DNA from: Sphingomonas sp. Leaf34
Lineage (GTDB): Bacteria > Pseudomonadota > Alphaproteobacteria > Sphingomonadales > Sphingomonadaceae
Assembly (NCBI RefSeq): GCF_001421805.1
Contig: NZ_LMLC01000005.1
Coordinates: 398,684 to 462,683 of the forward strand
Direction: 5' to 3'
Length of the DNA stretch: 64,000 bases
Below the pieces are notes generated by a model, which searched no databases, was not told the DNA's origin, and saw nothing but the letters and a program-made list of their open reading frames with translations. Below are positions 1 to 8,308 of the stretch, one piece after another. Made by a program: the position numbers and the translations under genes. The stretch's first letter is position 1. Every line of letters starts with the position of its first letter.

Positions 1-264
1 CGCGGATCGGCGTTTCGCGGTCACGATCGGCACCCGCGCATTCGAGGCGCGGGCCTGCGCCATCGTCAATCGTTGCGGACGCCGCCGATCCGAGGTGGCT
101 GTCGGCCAGGGCGAGTCCGTCAGCGACCCGAAAAGTGCCGCCAACACGACCGCGACGCCGAGCAGCAGCAGCCAATGCTCCGACGACGGACGGCGCGACG
201 CCCCCCGCCCCCCGCGGGTGTGCAGTGGACGCGGTGGGGAGGATCTGGCGCGTCTGCTCGTCAT
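1..264 (-). CDS. Unidentified membrane-anchored protein, partial (N-terminal 88 residues)
   Basis: An open minus-strand frame runs from an ATG at 264-262 off the left edge. An AGAGG ribosome binding site lies just upstream. The first 30 residues are basic and proline-rich. One hydrophobic segment follows at about residues 31-47 (core WLLLLGVAVVLAALFGS), then a Ser/Thr/Arg-rich stretch. This looks like a single-pass inner-membrane protein with a short cytoplasmic tail. It is divergent from the L,D-transpeptidase at 407, and the 142 bases between them must hold both promoters. I do not recognise the family because the main domain is outside the window. The frame could be chance in GC-rich DNA, but the start signal and clean membrane helix argue that it is real. 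Confidence 0.5.
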   Translation of the reverse strand, partial: MTSRRARSSPPRPLHTRGGRGASRRPSSEHWLLLLGVAVVLAALFGSLTDSPWPTATSDRRRPQRLTMAQARASNARVPIVTAKRRSA

Positions 265-406
265 CGCGCCTCTGTATCGGCGAAGACCGAGCAGGGAAAC
301 GGGCGGACGCCGTGCGTCTTTTGCAAACGCAGGATCCGCCCGTGCGGCCCTGGCGGCGTATTTTCCGGGCACGGATGATCCTATACGGCGGGCTGCACGT
401 TGAACC

Positions 407-2077
407 GTGATGACAATCAGGAAATTGCGGGCACGGCTCGCCGTCGGCGTGGTGCCATTTTTGGGTTTGACGCTGGCAGGACCAGCCGTTGCGCAGGACG
501 CGGCAACACCGGCGATCGCAGCCGAGGCGGCCGACACGGGCAAAACGGCCGACACGGCCGGGCCCGTCAAACGATCAGCCGTCATCGACAAGCAGACGAT
601 CACCGATCCGGTCCTGCGTGGGCTCTATGCCAAGGCGGGCTGGCGCGGTCTCTGGTCCACCTCGACCATTGCGGCGTTCGACCAGGTGCTTGCCGATCGC
701 GCGCGGCACGGCCTCGACCAGGTCATTTTCCTGCCAACCCCGACGGAGGGGATGACGGCGGCCGACACCGACATCGCGCGCACGAAGGCGGCGCTCGATT
801 ATGCCACCGCGCTTGCGCAGGGCCGGGTCGATCCGACCACGCTGCAGCCGGTCTATACGCTGCCGCGACCAAAGGCGGATCTCGTCGCCGCGTTCGCCCG
901 CGCGCTGGCGAAGGGCGATCTTGCGGCCTGGTTCGCCAGCTTGCCGCCGCAGGATCCGGAATATCGACAATTGTCCGACGCGTACCTCGCCTTCAGTACC
1001 AAGGCAGCCGCCGAGACCCACGTCGAGGCGATCCCCGCAGGATTGATCCGGGTGGGCAACCGGGATCCGCGTGTCGTCACGATCGTCGAGCAGCTCGTCG
1101 AAAGCGGGTATCTGGCCGCACCGTCCGGTCTGGCCCCGGTCTCCGCCCCAGTCTCCGCCCCGGCCCCCACCCCCGCTGCCAGCCCGGGCATAGCCCTTGG
1201 TACCGGGCAGCGCGTGGCTCCTGCTGCGCCGCTGTACACGTCGGCGATCGCCGAAGCGATGAAGGGCTTGCAGACCGATTACGGGATTGCCGCGGACGGG
1301 GTGGTCGGTCCGGAGACGCTCAAGGTGCTCAACCTGGGCGCGGGCGATCGCGCACGGGCGCTGGCGGTCGGACTGGAACGGCGGCGTTGGCTGGCGCGGA
1401 CTCCGCCGGCGACGCGGATCGACGTCAACACCGCCGCCGCGCAGCTTCGCTATTACCGCGACGGGACGATGGTCGACCAGCGCAAGGTGATCGTCGGCGA
1501 AGCCGGCCACGAAACCCCGCCGCTATTCTCGCCAATCTATCGCCTGGTGGCCAACCCCACCTGGACGGTGCCGAAATCGATCCAGAATGGCGAGATGGCC
1601 AATGTGGGCGAGGAGTATCTGGCCGCACACGACATGGTGATGCGCGACGGCTGGATCGTTCAGCAGCCGGGGCCGAGCAATGCGCTGGGGCTGGTGAAGT
1701 TCGACATGGCGAACGATCAGGCGATCTATCTTCACGATACGTCCGCGCCGGCGTTGTTCGATCGCAGCCAGCGCCATCTGAGCCATGGGTGCGTTCGCGT
1801 CGAGGATGCGCTGGGGTTCGCGCAGACGCTTGCCGAGGACGAGGGCGTGACCGAGGCGTGGCAGACCGCGCAAAATTCGGGTGAGATGACGTTCGTACCG
1901 CTGCCGCGCCGGATTCCGGTCCGGTTGCTCTACCACAACGTCTATGTGGACGACGGCGGCAGGGTGGCGTTCCGGACCGATCCCTATGGCTGGAACGATC
2001 CGATCGCCGAGCAGCTCGGCTTCGCCAAGGCGTCGGCCAAGCGCGCCGAGGCGCAGGCGATCGACATCGGGCCGTAA
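407..2077 (+). CDS. L,D-transpeptidase, YcbB/LdtD type
   Basis: Forms 3-3 peptide cross-links in peptidoglycan in the periplasm. The 556-residue protein starts with a signal peptide ending near AVAQDAA. An Ala-rich region and an N-terminal scaffold domain follow. A peptidoglycan-binding-1 motif lies around residues 275-315, and a YkuD catalytic domain occupies the last 200 residues. The active-site signature SHGCVRV is present with the nucleophile Cys462, and the upstream YLHDT motif is intact. The C-terminal LYHNVYVDDGG/DPYGW segment is typical of the long YcbB-like subfamily rather than small ErfK proteins. The gene stands alone. Its stop codon lies inside a 14-base near-perfect duplication (2069-2096), which does not alter the domain. 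Confidence 0.93.
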   Translation: MMTIRKLRARLAVGVVPFLGLTLAGPAVAQDAATPAIAAEAADTGKTADTAGPVKRSAVIDKQTITDPVLRGLYAKAGWRGLWSTSTIAAFDQVLADRARHGLDQVIFLPTPTEGMTAADTDIARTKAALDYATALAQGRVDPTTLQPVYTLPRPKADLVAAFARALAKGDLAAWFASLPPQDPEYRQLSDAYLAFSTKAAAETHVEAIPAGLIRVGNRDPRVVTIVEQLVESGYLAAPSGLAPVSAPVSAPAPTPAASPGIALGTGQRVAPAAPLYTSAIAEAMKGLQTDYGIAADGVVGPETLKVLNLGAGDRARALAVGLERRRWLARTPPATRIDVNTAAAQLRYYRDGTMVDQRKVIVGEAGHETPPLFSPIYRLVANPTWTVPKSIQNGEMANVGEEYLAAHDMVMRDGWIVQQPGPSNALGLVKFDMANDQAIYLHDTSAPALFDRSQRHLSHGCVRVEDALGFAQTLAEDEGVTEAWQTAQNSGEMTFVPLPRRIPVRLLYHNVYVDDGGRVAFRTDPYGWNDPIAEQLGFAKASAKRAEAQAIDIGP

Positions 2078-2096
2078 CCAGCGGGCCGTAACCGGC
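2069..2096 (+). repeat. 14-bp tandem duplication over the L,D-transpeptidase stop codon
   Basis: Two adjacent copies of GGGCCGTAACC plus three bases (2069-2082 and 2083-2096) differ at one position. The first copy contains the stop codon, so the protein is unchanged. It is probably a recent slippage product. Beyond it, 2097-2310 holds no gene; 2155-2190 is AT-richer and could carry a promoter for the next gene. Confidence 0.6.
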
Positions 2097-2310
2097 GGGC
2101 GCAGCGACCGGAGGGCGGAGAGGCCGGTGGAGCGGGCGCACCACCGCATGTAGTTGATCCATATTGCTAGTGCAGATTAGTATATGGACCTACAACTTGA
2201 CGGGTTGCGGCTGGTCCGCGGCCCGATAAGAATCCCGCGCCCTCTTCGATTCACCGAGTCCACTCATCTTTTTTCCGAAGCCTTTCCGGTCGGTACATGC
2301 GGTAGTCATA

Positions 2311-4734
2311 GTGGCGACGGCGCTTTCGGCAGCGGCGCGGGCGGCGCCGCCGGCAGGACCGCCACCCCGCGGTCAGCCGCAGGCCGTGGCGCCATCGCCG
2401 CGGGACGAGGTCGTCGTGACGGGCACGAGCGCGGCGCGGCGCGCGCGCGACATGCCGCTGTCGATCGCGACGCTGGATGCGGATCAGCTTCGTCGGATCG
2501 TCGGGGCGAGCCAGGCCGATGTGCTGGCGACGCTGCCATCGATCAAGGCGGGGAGCAGCGGCGGCGAGATCGGCGTGAACCTGTTCCTGAAAGGGCTGCC
2601 GATCAGCAACAATTTCCAGGCGACCCCGCTGCAATATGACGGCATCCCGGTGTTGAGCGCGTTCGGGCTCAACGGATCGGGCTATGATGTCTATTTCCGC
2701 AACGACCTGGGGATCGAACGGCTCGAACTGGTCCGTGGCGGCGTTTCGAACCTGTTCGGCACGGGATCGGTCGCCGGATTGATCAACTATATCTCGAAGT
2801 CCGGGCACGACACGCCCGAAGGTATCGTCCAGCTCGAAGCCGCCGAACGCGGACGGTTCCGCGGCGATCTGGCGGCGAGCGGTCCGCTGAGCCGCGATGC
2901 CGGGCTGTATTACGCCGTATCGGGCTATCTGCGCCGCGACGAGGGGCCGATCCGGACCGGACTCGTCACCCGCGGCGGGCAGATCCGCGGCAATCTGCGG
3001 AAAGAGTTCGCCGACGGATCGGGGTCGGTCACGCTGTTCGCGCAATATATCGACGACCATGTGCAATTCTATCCGCCGCTTCCGCTCGACGGCGCGACGC
3101 GCGACCGGCTGGTCGGCAACGATAGCCGTCCGGTGCGATCGATGTTGACCGACGCGGTCGCCGACCTGGGATTCGCGCGGCCCGGCGGACGCTACCAGAC
3201 TCAGGTGACCGACGGCGTCTTCACCCGCGGCGGGCAGATCGCGCTGGCCGCGACCAGAGACCTCGGCGGCGGCTGGGGCATCCGGGGAAAGGCGAAATAT
3301 TCGCAGTACGCGCACCGCTTCGGCTTTTTCCTCGACGGCGACGGCATCGCCAACGTGCCGCAGTTTCAAGCGGATTTTCTCGTGCGACGACAGCTGCCGG
3401 GCGACGCGATGTTCACGCTGGCAGAGACCGGCGCAGCGCTGCCGGCGGACGCGCTCGTGTACGCCAACCGGATCCAGGACCGGATCCGCCCCACGCACGA
3501 CAGCAGCGCGGAACTCGACCTGACCCGGACGCTGACCCATGGCGATGTCCGCCATATGATTACGCTGGGGGGCTATGTCGCCGACGCGTGGGCGCGCGAC
3601 ACCATGATCACGACCGCGTATCTCGGGACGTTCGAGACCAGGGCGCGGCTCGTCGATCTGGTCGTACGCGACGCCGCCGGCACGCCGACGATCATCGCCG
3701 ACGACGGGCTGCTCGACGCCGGGCTCGGCTATACCGACGGCACCGCCCGGCAATCGCACCGCGCACTGTATCTCGCCGACCAGATCGAAGCAGGTCGGCT
3801 GGTGTTCGATCTCGGCGGCCGGATCGAGCGGGCGAAGGGCGTCATCACGCGCGCGGCGACCGCGACGACGATCACCGACGCGACGACTCCGAACCTGTCG
3901 ACCGCGCTGCGTAACGTGGTTTGGGAAACTGGCGCGATCGCGCGCGGCACGGTTGCGGCGGACAGCTGGGCGCTGTCGGCGGGCGCGCTGTACAAACTGA
4001 CGCCGGCGATCAACCTCTATGCCAACGCCAGCCGCGGATTCTTCTTTCCGGCGCTCAACTCGGTATCGATCAGCGCATCGGGACAGACGCAGTCGTACCA
4101 GCCAGAGATCATCCGCCAGGCGGAGGCGGGTGTGAAATATGATCGCGGCAGGGTTGGCGGATCAGTGTCGGTGTTCGTCAACGATCTCAAGAATCGCCGC
4201 TCCGTCGTGCTCGCCAATACGGCGAGCGGCGGGGTCATCGAACAGGTGACGATCGTTTCGACCAAGGCGCACGGGATCGAAGGCGCGGTGCGCGTCGGGG
4301 TGACCGATCATCTGCGGTTCGACGGCAATATCGGCCTCGTCCACAGCGTCTACACCGCGCTGGACGTGACCCGGCAGTTCATCGGCAACCGCGTCCCGCG
4401 GCAGCCCGACCTCGTCTACAATGCGGGGCTGTATTACGACGACGGCGCCCTCGACGCCGCAATCGCGACGACGCACACCGGGCGGCTGTTCACCGACGAT
4501 GCGAACACCACGCGGCTCGACGGCTTCGACCTCGTGCGGCTGATCGCGGGTTATACCATGAAGATGGCGGGGCGGCAGGCGGTGCGGATCGCGGGTGACG
4601 TGTACAATCTGTTCGACACGGCAGCGCCGGCCGAGGCGTCGGCGCGCCTGCCATCGCAGGCGGCTGGCCCCTATTTCGTCGGCCGCCCGGTCCTGCCGCG
4701 ACGGATCAGCGTCAGGCTGAGCTATAGTTTCTGA
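2311..4734 (+). CDS. TonB-dependent outer-membrane receptor
   Basis: Energy-dependent uptake of an iron complex or other large nutrient across the outer membrane. The 807 residues contain a TonB-box-like segment (DEVVVTG, about residues 31-37), a plug domain to about residue 165 with the typical LVRGG.SNLFGTGSVAGLINYI block, then a 22-strand-type barrel ending in LSYSF, the usual C-terminal aromatic. The substrate cannot be told from sequence. The start is problematic. The only in-frame start is GTG 2311, which gives a signal peptide with no basic N-terminus. An ATG at 2297 is out of frame and would make a textbook signal peptide if one base were added. The gene sits 154 bases upstream of the polysaccharide locus, and I see no link between the two. 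Confidence 0.85.
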   Translation: MATALSAAARAAPPAGPPPRGQPQAVAPSPRDEVVVTGTSAARRARDMPLSIATLDADQLRRIVGASQADVLATLPSIKAGSSGGEIGVNLFLKGLPISNNFQATPLQYDGIPVLSAFGLNGSGYDVYFRNDLGIERLELVRGGVSNLFGTGSVAGLINYISKSGHDTPEGIVQLEAAERGRFRGDLAASGPLSRDAGLYYAVSGYLRRDEGPIRTGLVTRGGQIRGNLRKEFADGSGSVTLFAQYIDDHVQFYPPLPLDGATRDRLVGNDSRPVRSMLTDAVADLGFARPGGRYQTQVTDGVFTRGGQIALAATRDLGGGWGIRGKAKYSQYAHRFGFFLDGDGIANVPQFQADFLVRRQLPGDAMFTLAETGAALPADALVYANRIQDRIRPTHDSSAELDLTRTLTHGDVRHMITLGGYVADAWARDTMITTAYLGTFETRARLVDLVVRDAAGTPTIIADDGLLDAGLGYTDGTARQSHRALYLADQIEAGRLVFDLGGRIERAKGVITRAATATTITDATTPNLSTALRNVVWETGAIARGTVAADSWALSAGALYKLTPAINLYANASRGFFFPALNSVSISASGQTQSYQPEIIRQAEAGVKYDRGRVGGSVSVFVNDLKNRRSVVLANTASGGVIEQVTIVSTKAHGIEGAVRVGVTDHLRFDGNIGLVHSVYTALDVTRQFIGNRVPRQPDLVYNAGLYYDDGALDAAIATTHTGRLFTDDANTTRLDGFDLVRLIAGYTMKMAGRQAVRIAGDVYNLFDTAAPAEASARLPSQAAGPYFVGRPVLPRRISVRLSYSF

Positions 4735-4755
4735 CCGCGATGCCCGCGTACCGCG

Positions 4756-4780
4756 TTGGCACAAACCGACCTTTGCACAA
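4756..4780 (+). promoter_or_regulatory. Direct repeat upstream of the Pel-like operon
   Basis: Two copies of the 9-mer TT(G/T)GCACAA lie at 4756-4764 and 4772-4780, a 16-base period, in the 154-base gap before the deacetylase gene. The arrangement resembles tandem half-sites for a regulator. It also overlaps a weak TTGGCA-N17-AACGAT promoter-like pair. Function is inferred only. Confidence 0.3.
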
Positions 4781-4888
4781 CGATCTTAGTGGTTTCGGAC
4801 ATCACCCGAGTCTTGGTAGGGCGCTCGCGCGGAACGCGAGGGGTCAAGGCCCGGCGCGGTGGGATACGCGATTTTACGGGGACTGAGC

Positions 4889-7800
4889 ATGGCGAACGCG
4901 ACATCGGTGACGCTGGACGGCACTCTCGACGAATGGGCCGTCGGCGACCGGATCGATCGCGGTCTCGGCGCAGGATACGCCATCTATGCCCGCAGCGACG
5001 GCGCGGACTTCGCGTTCGCGATCACCGCTCCCACCGCGATCGGCGCGAATACCACCGCATGGCTCAACACCGATCGCAACGCGACCACCGGCTATCAGGT
5101 GTTCGGATTTGCGGGCGGTGCGGAATACAACGTCAACTTCGCCGCCGACGGTACGGTATCGCTGTACAGCGGCGCGGCGGGGCAGACGCTGATCGCCAGC
5201 GGCCTGCAGGCGGCGTGGTCGGCGGATCGCACCACCGTCGAGTTCAAGGTGCCCAAGGCGGCGATCGGCAACCCGCAGGCGATCGACACGATCTACGACG
5301 TCAACGACACCGCGTTCCTGCCGGGTAACTATTCGAACCCCGCCTTCACCGTCTTCAACGACACCGGCATCGTCGCCGACCCGTCGCACCGGATCGCGAT
5401 CGTCTGGTCCGATTCGACCGCCAACGCCTATTTCAGCAAGACCGCCTATTCGCAGCTGTTCATGGCCGCGCAGAGCCAGGCGATGCAGGCGGGCGTGCCG
5501 TTCGACATCCTGACCGAGGGCGACCTGACCAGCCTGGCGACGCTCGCCAAATACGACACGATCGTCTTCCCGTCGTTCCGCAACGTCGAGGCGAGCAAGG
5601 CCGACCTGATCGCGCAGACGCTGGAGCAGGCGACCAAGCAGTTCGGCATCGGCCTGGTCGCGGCGGGCGAGTTCATGACCAACGGCGCGGACAACGCAGC
5701 GCTCGCCGGCGACTCCTATTCGCGGATGAAGCTGTTGTTCGACGCCACGCGCGTGACCGGCGGCTTTCCGGCCGACGTGACGGTCAAGGCGAGCGATGCG
5801 TCGCAGCTCGTGCTCGACGGCTATGGCGACGGGCAGGTCATCCGCCAATATACCGGTATCGGCTGGAACGCGTTCACCAGCGTCAGCGGGACGGGCACGA
5901 CGATCGCGACCGAGACGGTCAACGGCCAGACCTATTCGGCTGCGCTCGCCACACAGACCGGCGGGCGCAACGTGCTGTTCTCGAGCGAAGCGGTGATGGC
6001 CGACGACAATCTGCTGCAGAAGGCGATCGACTATTCGGTCAACGGCAACGGCCTGTCGGTCGGGCTGCAGATGACCCGCCAGGCCGGGCTGTTCGCGTCG
6101 CGCGTCGACATGGACCAGAGCCAGCAGACCGACGAGGTCAACCCGGTCGGCACCGCACCCGGGATCTACGACAAGCTGCTGCCGATCCTGACCGAGTGGA
6201 AGACGAACTATAATTTCGTCGGCAGCTATTACGTCAACATCGGCAACGATCCGGCCAATGGTCAGGCGACCGACTGGGCGGTGTCGCTGCCGTTCTACAA
6301 GGCGCTGCTCGATGCGGGCAACGAGATCGGCACGCACAGCTACACGCATCCGGTAGACACCAACCTGCTGACCGATGCGCAGATCGCCTTCGAGTTCGGC
6401 CAGTCGCGTGCCGAGCTGGAACAGCAGCTGAGCGCGTATCTCGGCAAGACCGTGACGGTCGGCGGGGCCGCAGTGCCCGGCGCGCCCGAGCAGATCGCGA
6501 CGAGCCAGGAAATCCTGAAATATGTGACGTATCTCAGCGGCGGCTATTCGGGGGTGGGTGCCGGCTATCCCAATGCGATCGGCTATATGACGCCGCAGAA
6601 CGCCGCGGACGACAAGGTGTATCTGGCGCCGAACACGTCGTTCGACTTCTCGCTGATCGAGTTCCAGAAGAAGACCGTCGCCGAGGCCAGCGCGATCTGG
6701 GCGAAGGAATTCGGCGCGCTGACCGCCAATGCCGATGCGCCCGTGATCGTGTGGCCATGGCATGACTACGGCCCGACGATGTGGGCCGCCGACGGCGCGA
6801 CCAGCCTGTACACCAAGCAGATGTTCACGACCTTCATCGCGCAGGCCGCAGCGGCCGGAGTCGAGTTCGTGACGCTCGCCGACCTCGCGGGCCGGGTCAG
6901 CGCGTTCCAGAACGCGACGATCACCTCGACCGTGGTCGGCAACACGATCACCGCGACGGTCGGCGCGACCACCGGCACCTTCTCGCTTGACGTCGATGGG
7001 CAGAGCGGCGGCCAGGTGATCAAGGGCGTCGCCAACTGGTATGCCTATGACGCGGACACGGTGTTCCTGCCCAAGGCGGGCGGGACCTATGCGATCACGA
7101 TGGGCGCGGTCGCCGACGACGTGACGCACATCACCGCGCTGCCGATGCGCGCGACGCTGACGACGCTGAGCGGCGACGGCCGCGACCTGGCGTTCACCGT
7201 CGAGGGCGAGGGCAAGGTGACGGTCGACCTGAAGGCGCCCGGCACCGACTGGACGACGCTGAGCGGCGGTACGATCGCCAGCCAGATCGGCGAGATCCTG
7301 ACGATCGACCTCGGCGCGATCGGCGTGCACGACGTCAAGATCGGCCACCAGGCGAACGTCGATCCGGTGCTGACCGCGTTCGGCGGCGGCACCACCGGCG
7401 CGCTGTCGATCGCCGAGAACGGCACCGCGCTGACAACGATCACCGCCACCGACGCCAACATCGTCTGGGGCGATTCGATCAAATATTCGATCGGTGCGGG
7501 CGGCGACGGCGCCAATTTCTCGATCGACGCGACGACCGGCGTGCTCAAGTTCGTCACCGCGCCTGACTTCGAGGCGCCAACCGACGCCAACCGCGACAAT
7601 ATCTACGGCGTGACGGTGGTGGCCACCGACGCCCGCGGTGCGATCGACACGCAGACGCTGACGATCGGCGTGACCGATGTGGTCGGCATCACCAAGACCG
7701 GGACGTACTTCGCCGACGTGATCAACGGCACCGGCGAGCAGGACATGCTCGATGGCAGCTGGGGCAACGACCTCCTGAACGGGCTCGGCGGCAACGATCG

Positions 7801-8284
7801 CCTCATCGGCGGCATGGGCAACGACACGCTCAACGGCGGTGCGGGCAACGACACGCTGATCGGTGGCGACGGCAAGGACATTCTCGTCGGTGGCGACGGC
7901 AACGACATCCTGATCGGCGGCGACGACATGGACATGATGACCGGCGGCGCAGGCGCGGACATCTTCCGGTTCGAGGTGAAGGGCGACAGCCTGGCATCGA
8001 CGTCGCGCGACGTCATCACCGACTTCACCGTCGGGCAGGACAAGATCGACCTGTCGATGATCGACGCCAACAGCTCGCTGTTCGCGCGCGGCGACCAGGC
8101 GTTCAGCTTCATCGGCACGACCGCGAAGTTTTCCGCACCAGGCCAGCTTCGCTACAGCTATCAGATGATCGGCGGGAAGGAATTCACGATCGTCGAGGGC
8201 AATACCGACAGCGGTTCGGCGGCCGATTTCTCAATCGCACTGACCGGCCATCATGTTCTGAGCGCGAACGATTTCTTCATGTAA
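4889..8284 (+). CDS. RTX-repeat polysaccharide deacetylase (PelA-deacetylase-like, type I secreted)
   Basis: Predicted to remove acetyl groups from an N-acetylhexosamine polymer outside the cell. ATG 4889 is preferred over GTG 4859 because an ACGGGGAC ribosome site precedes it. The 1131 residues comprise: a CBM9-like sheet domain (1-150, starting VTLDGTLDEW); a Rossmann/amidotransferase-like domain (about 160-390); a CE4 deacetylase domain with the metal motifs RVDMD (D407, D409) and HSYTH (H483, H487) plus a WPWHD motif near residue 620; a cadherin-like domain (about 830-930); nine glycine/aspartate-rich RTX nonapeptides (about 945-1027); and a C-terminal tail ending in NDFFM. There is no N-terminal signal peptide, which fits type I secretion. 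The Rossmann-plus-CE4 order matches the second half of classical PelA. It is the first gene of the Pel-like operon. Confidence 0.87.
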   Translation: MANATSVTLDGTLDEWAVGDRIDRGLGAGYAIYARSDGADFAFAITAPTAIGANTTAWLNTDRNATTGYQVFGFAGGAEYNVNFAADGTVSLYSGAAGQTLIASGLQAAWSADRTTVEFKVPKAAIGNPQAIDTIYDVNDTAFLPGNYSNPAFTVFNDTGIVADPSHRIAIVWSDSTANAYFSKTAYSQLFMAAQSQAMQAGVPFDILTEGDLTSLATLAKYDTIVFPSFRNVEASKADLIAQTLEQATKQFGIGLVAAGEFMTNGADNAALAGDSYSRMKLLFDATRVTGGFPADVTVKASDASQLVLDGYGDGQVIRQYTGIGWNAFTSVSGTGTTIATETVNGQTYSAALATQTGGRNVLFSSEAVMADDNLLQKAIDYSVNGNGLSVGLQMTRQAGLFASRVDMDQSQQTDEVNPVGTAPGIYDKLLPILTEWKTNYNFVGSYYVNIGNDPANGQATDWAVSLPFYKALLDAGNEIGTHSYTHPVDTNLLTDAQIAFEFGQSRAELEQQLSAYLGKTVTVGGAAVPGAPEQIATSQEILKYVTYLSGGYSGVGAGYPNAIGYMTPQNAADDKVYLAPNTSFDFSLIEFQKKTVAEASAIWAKEFGALTANADAPVIVWPWHDYGPTMWAADGATSLYTKQMFTTFIAQAAAAGVEFVTLADLAGRVSAFQNATITSTVVGNTITATVGATTGTFSLDVDGQSGGQVIKGVANWYAYDADTVFLPKAGGTYAITMGAVADDVTHITALPMRATLTTLSGDGRDLAFTVEGEGKVTVDLKAPGTDWTTLSGGTIASQIGEILTIDLGAIGVHDVKIGHQANVDPVLTAFGGGTTGALSIAENGTALTTITATDANIVWGDSIKYSIGAGGDGANFSIDATTGVLKFVTAPDFEAPTDANRDNIYGVTVVATDARGAIDTQTLTIGVTDVVGITKTGTYFADVINGTGEQDMLDGSWGNDLLNGLGGNDRLIGGMGNDTLNGGAGNDTLIGGDGKDILVGGDGNDILIGGDDMDMMTGGAGADIFRFEVKGDSLASTSRDVITDFTVGQDKIDLSMIDANSSLFARGDQAFSFIGTTAKFSAPGQLRYSYQMIGGKEFTIVEGNTDSGSAADFSIALTGHHVLSANDFFM

Positions 8285-8308
8285 AACGCCGCATAGGCCG
8301 GCGGTGAT

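Noticed and set aside
95..403. Plus-strand frames of about 100 residues before the L,D-transpeptidase
   Set aside because: Composition is Arg/Pro/Ser-rich shadow sequence with no domain; the minus-strand frame at 1-264 has a better start and a membrane helix.
4756..4780. Sigma-54 promoter before the deacetylase gene (TGGCAC and TTGCA seen)
   Set aside because: The GG to GC spacing is 17 bases, not the required 10; treated as a direct repeat instead.
4874..7348. An 824-residue minus-strand open frame under the RTX deacetylase
   Set aside because: It is an antisense shadow caused by high GC and strong codon bias; its Arg/His/Asp-rich translation shows no fold, while the plus frame has clear motifs.
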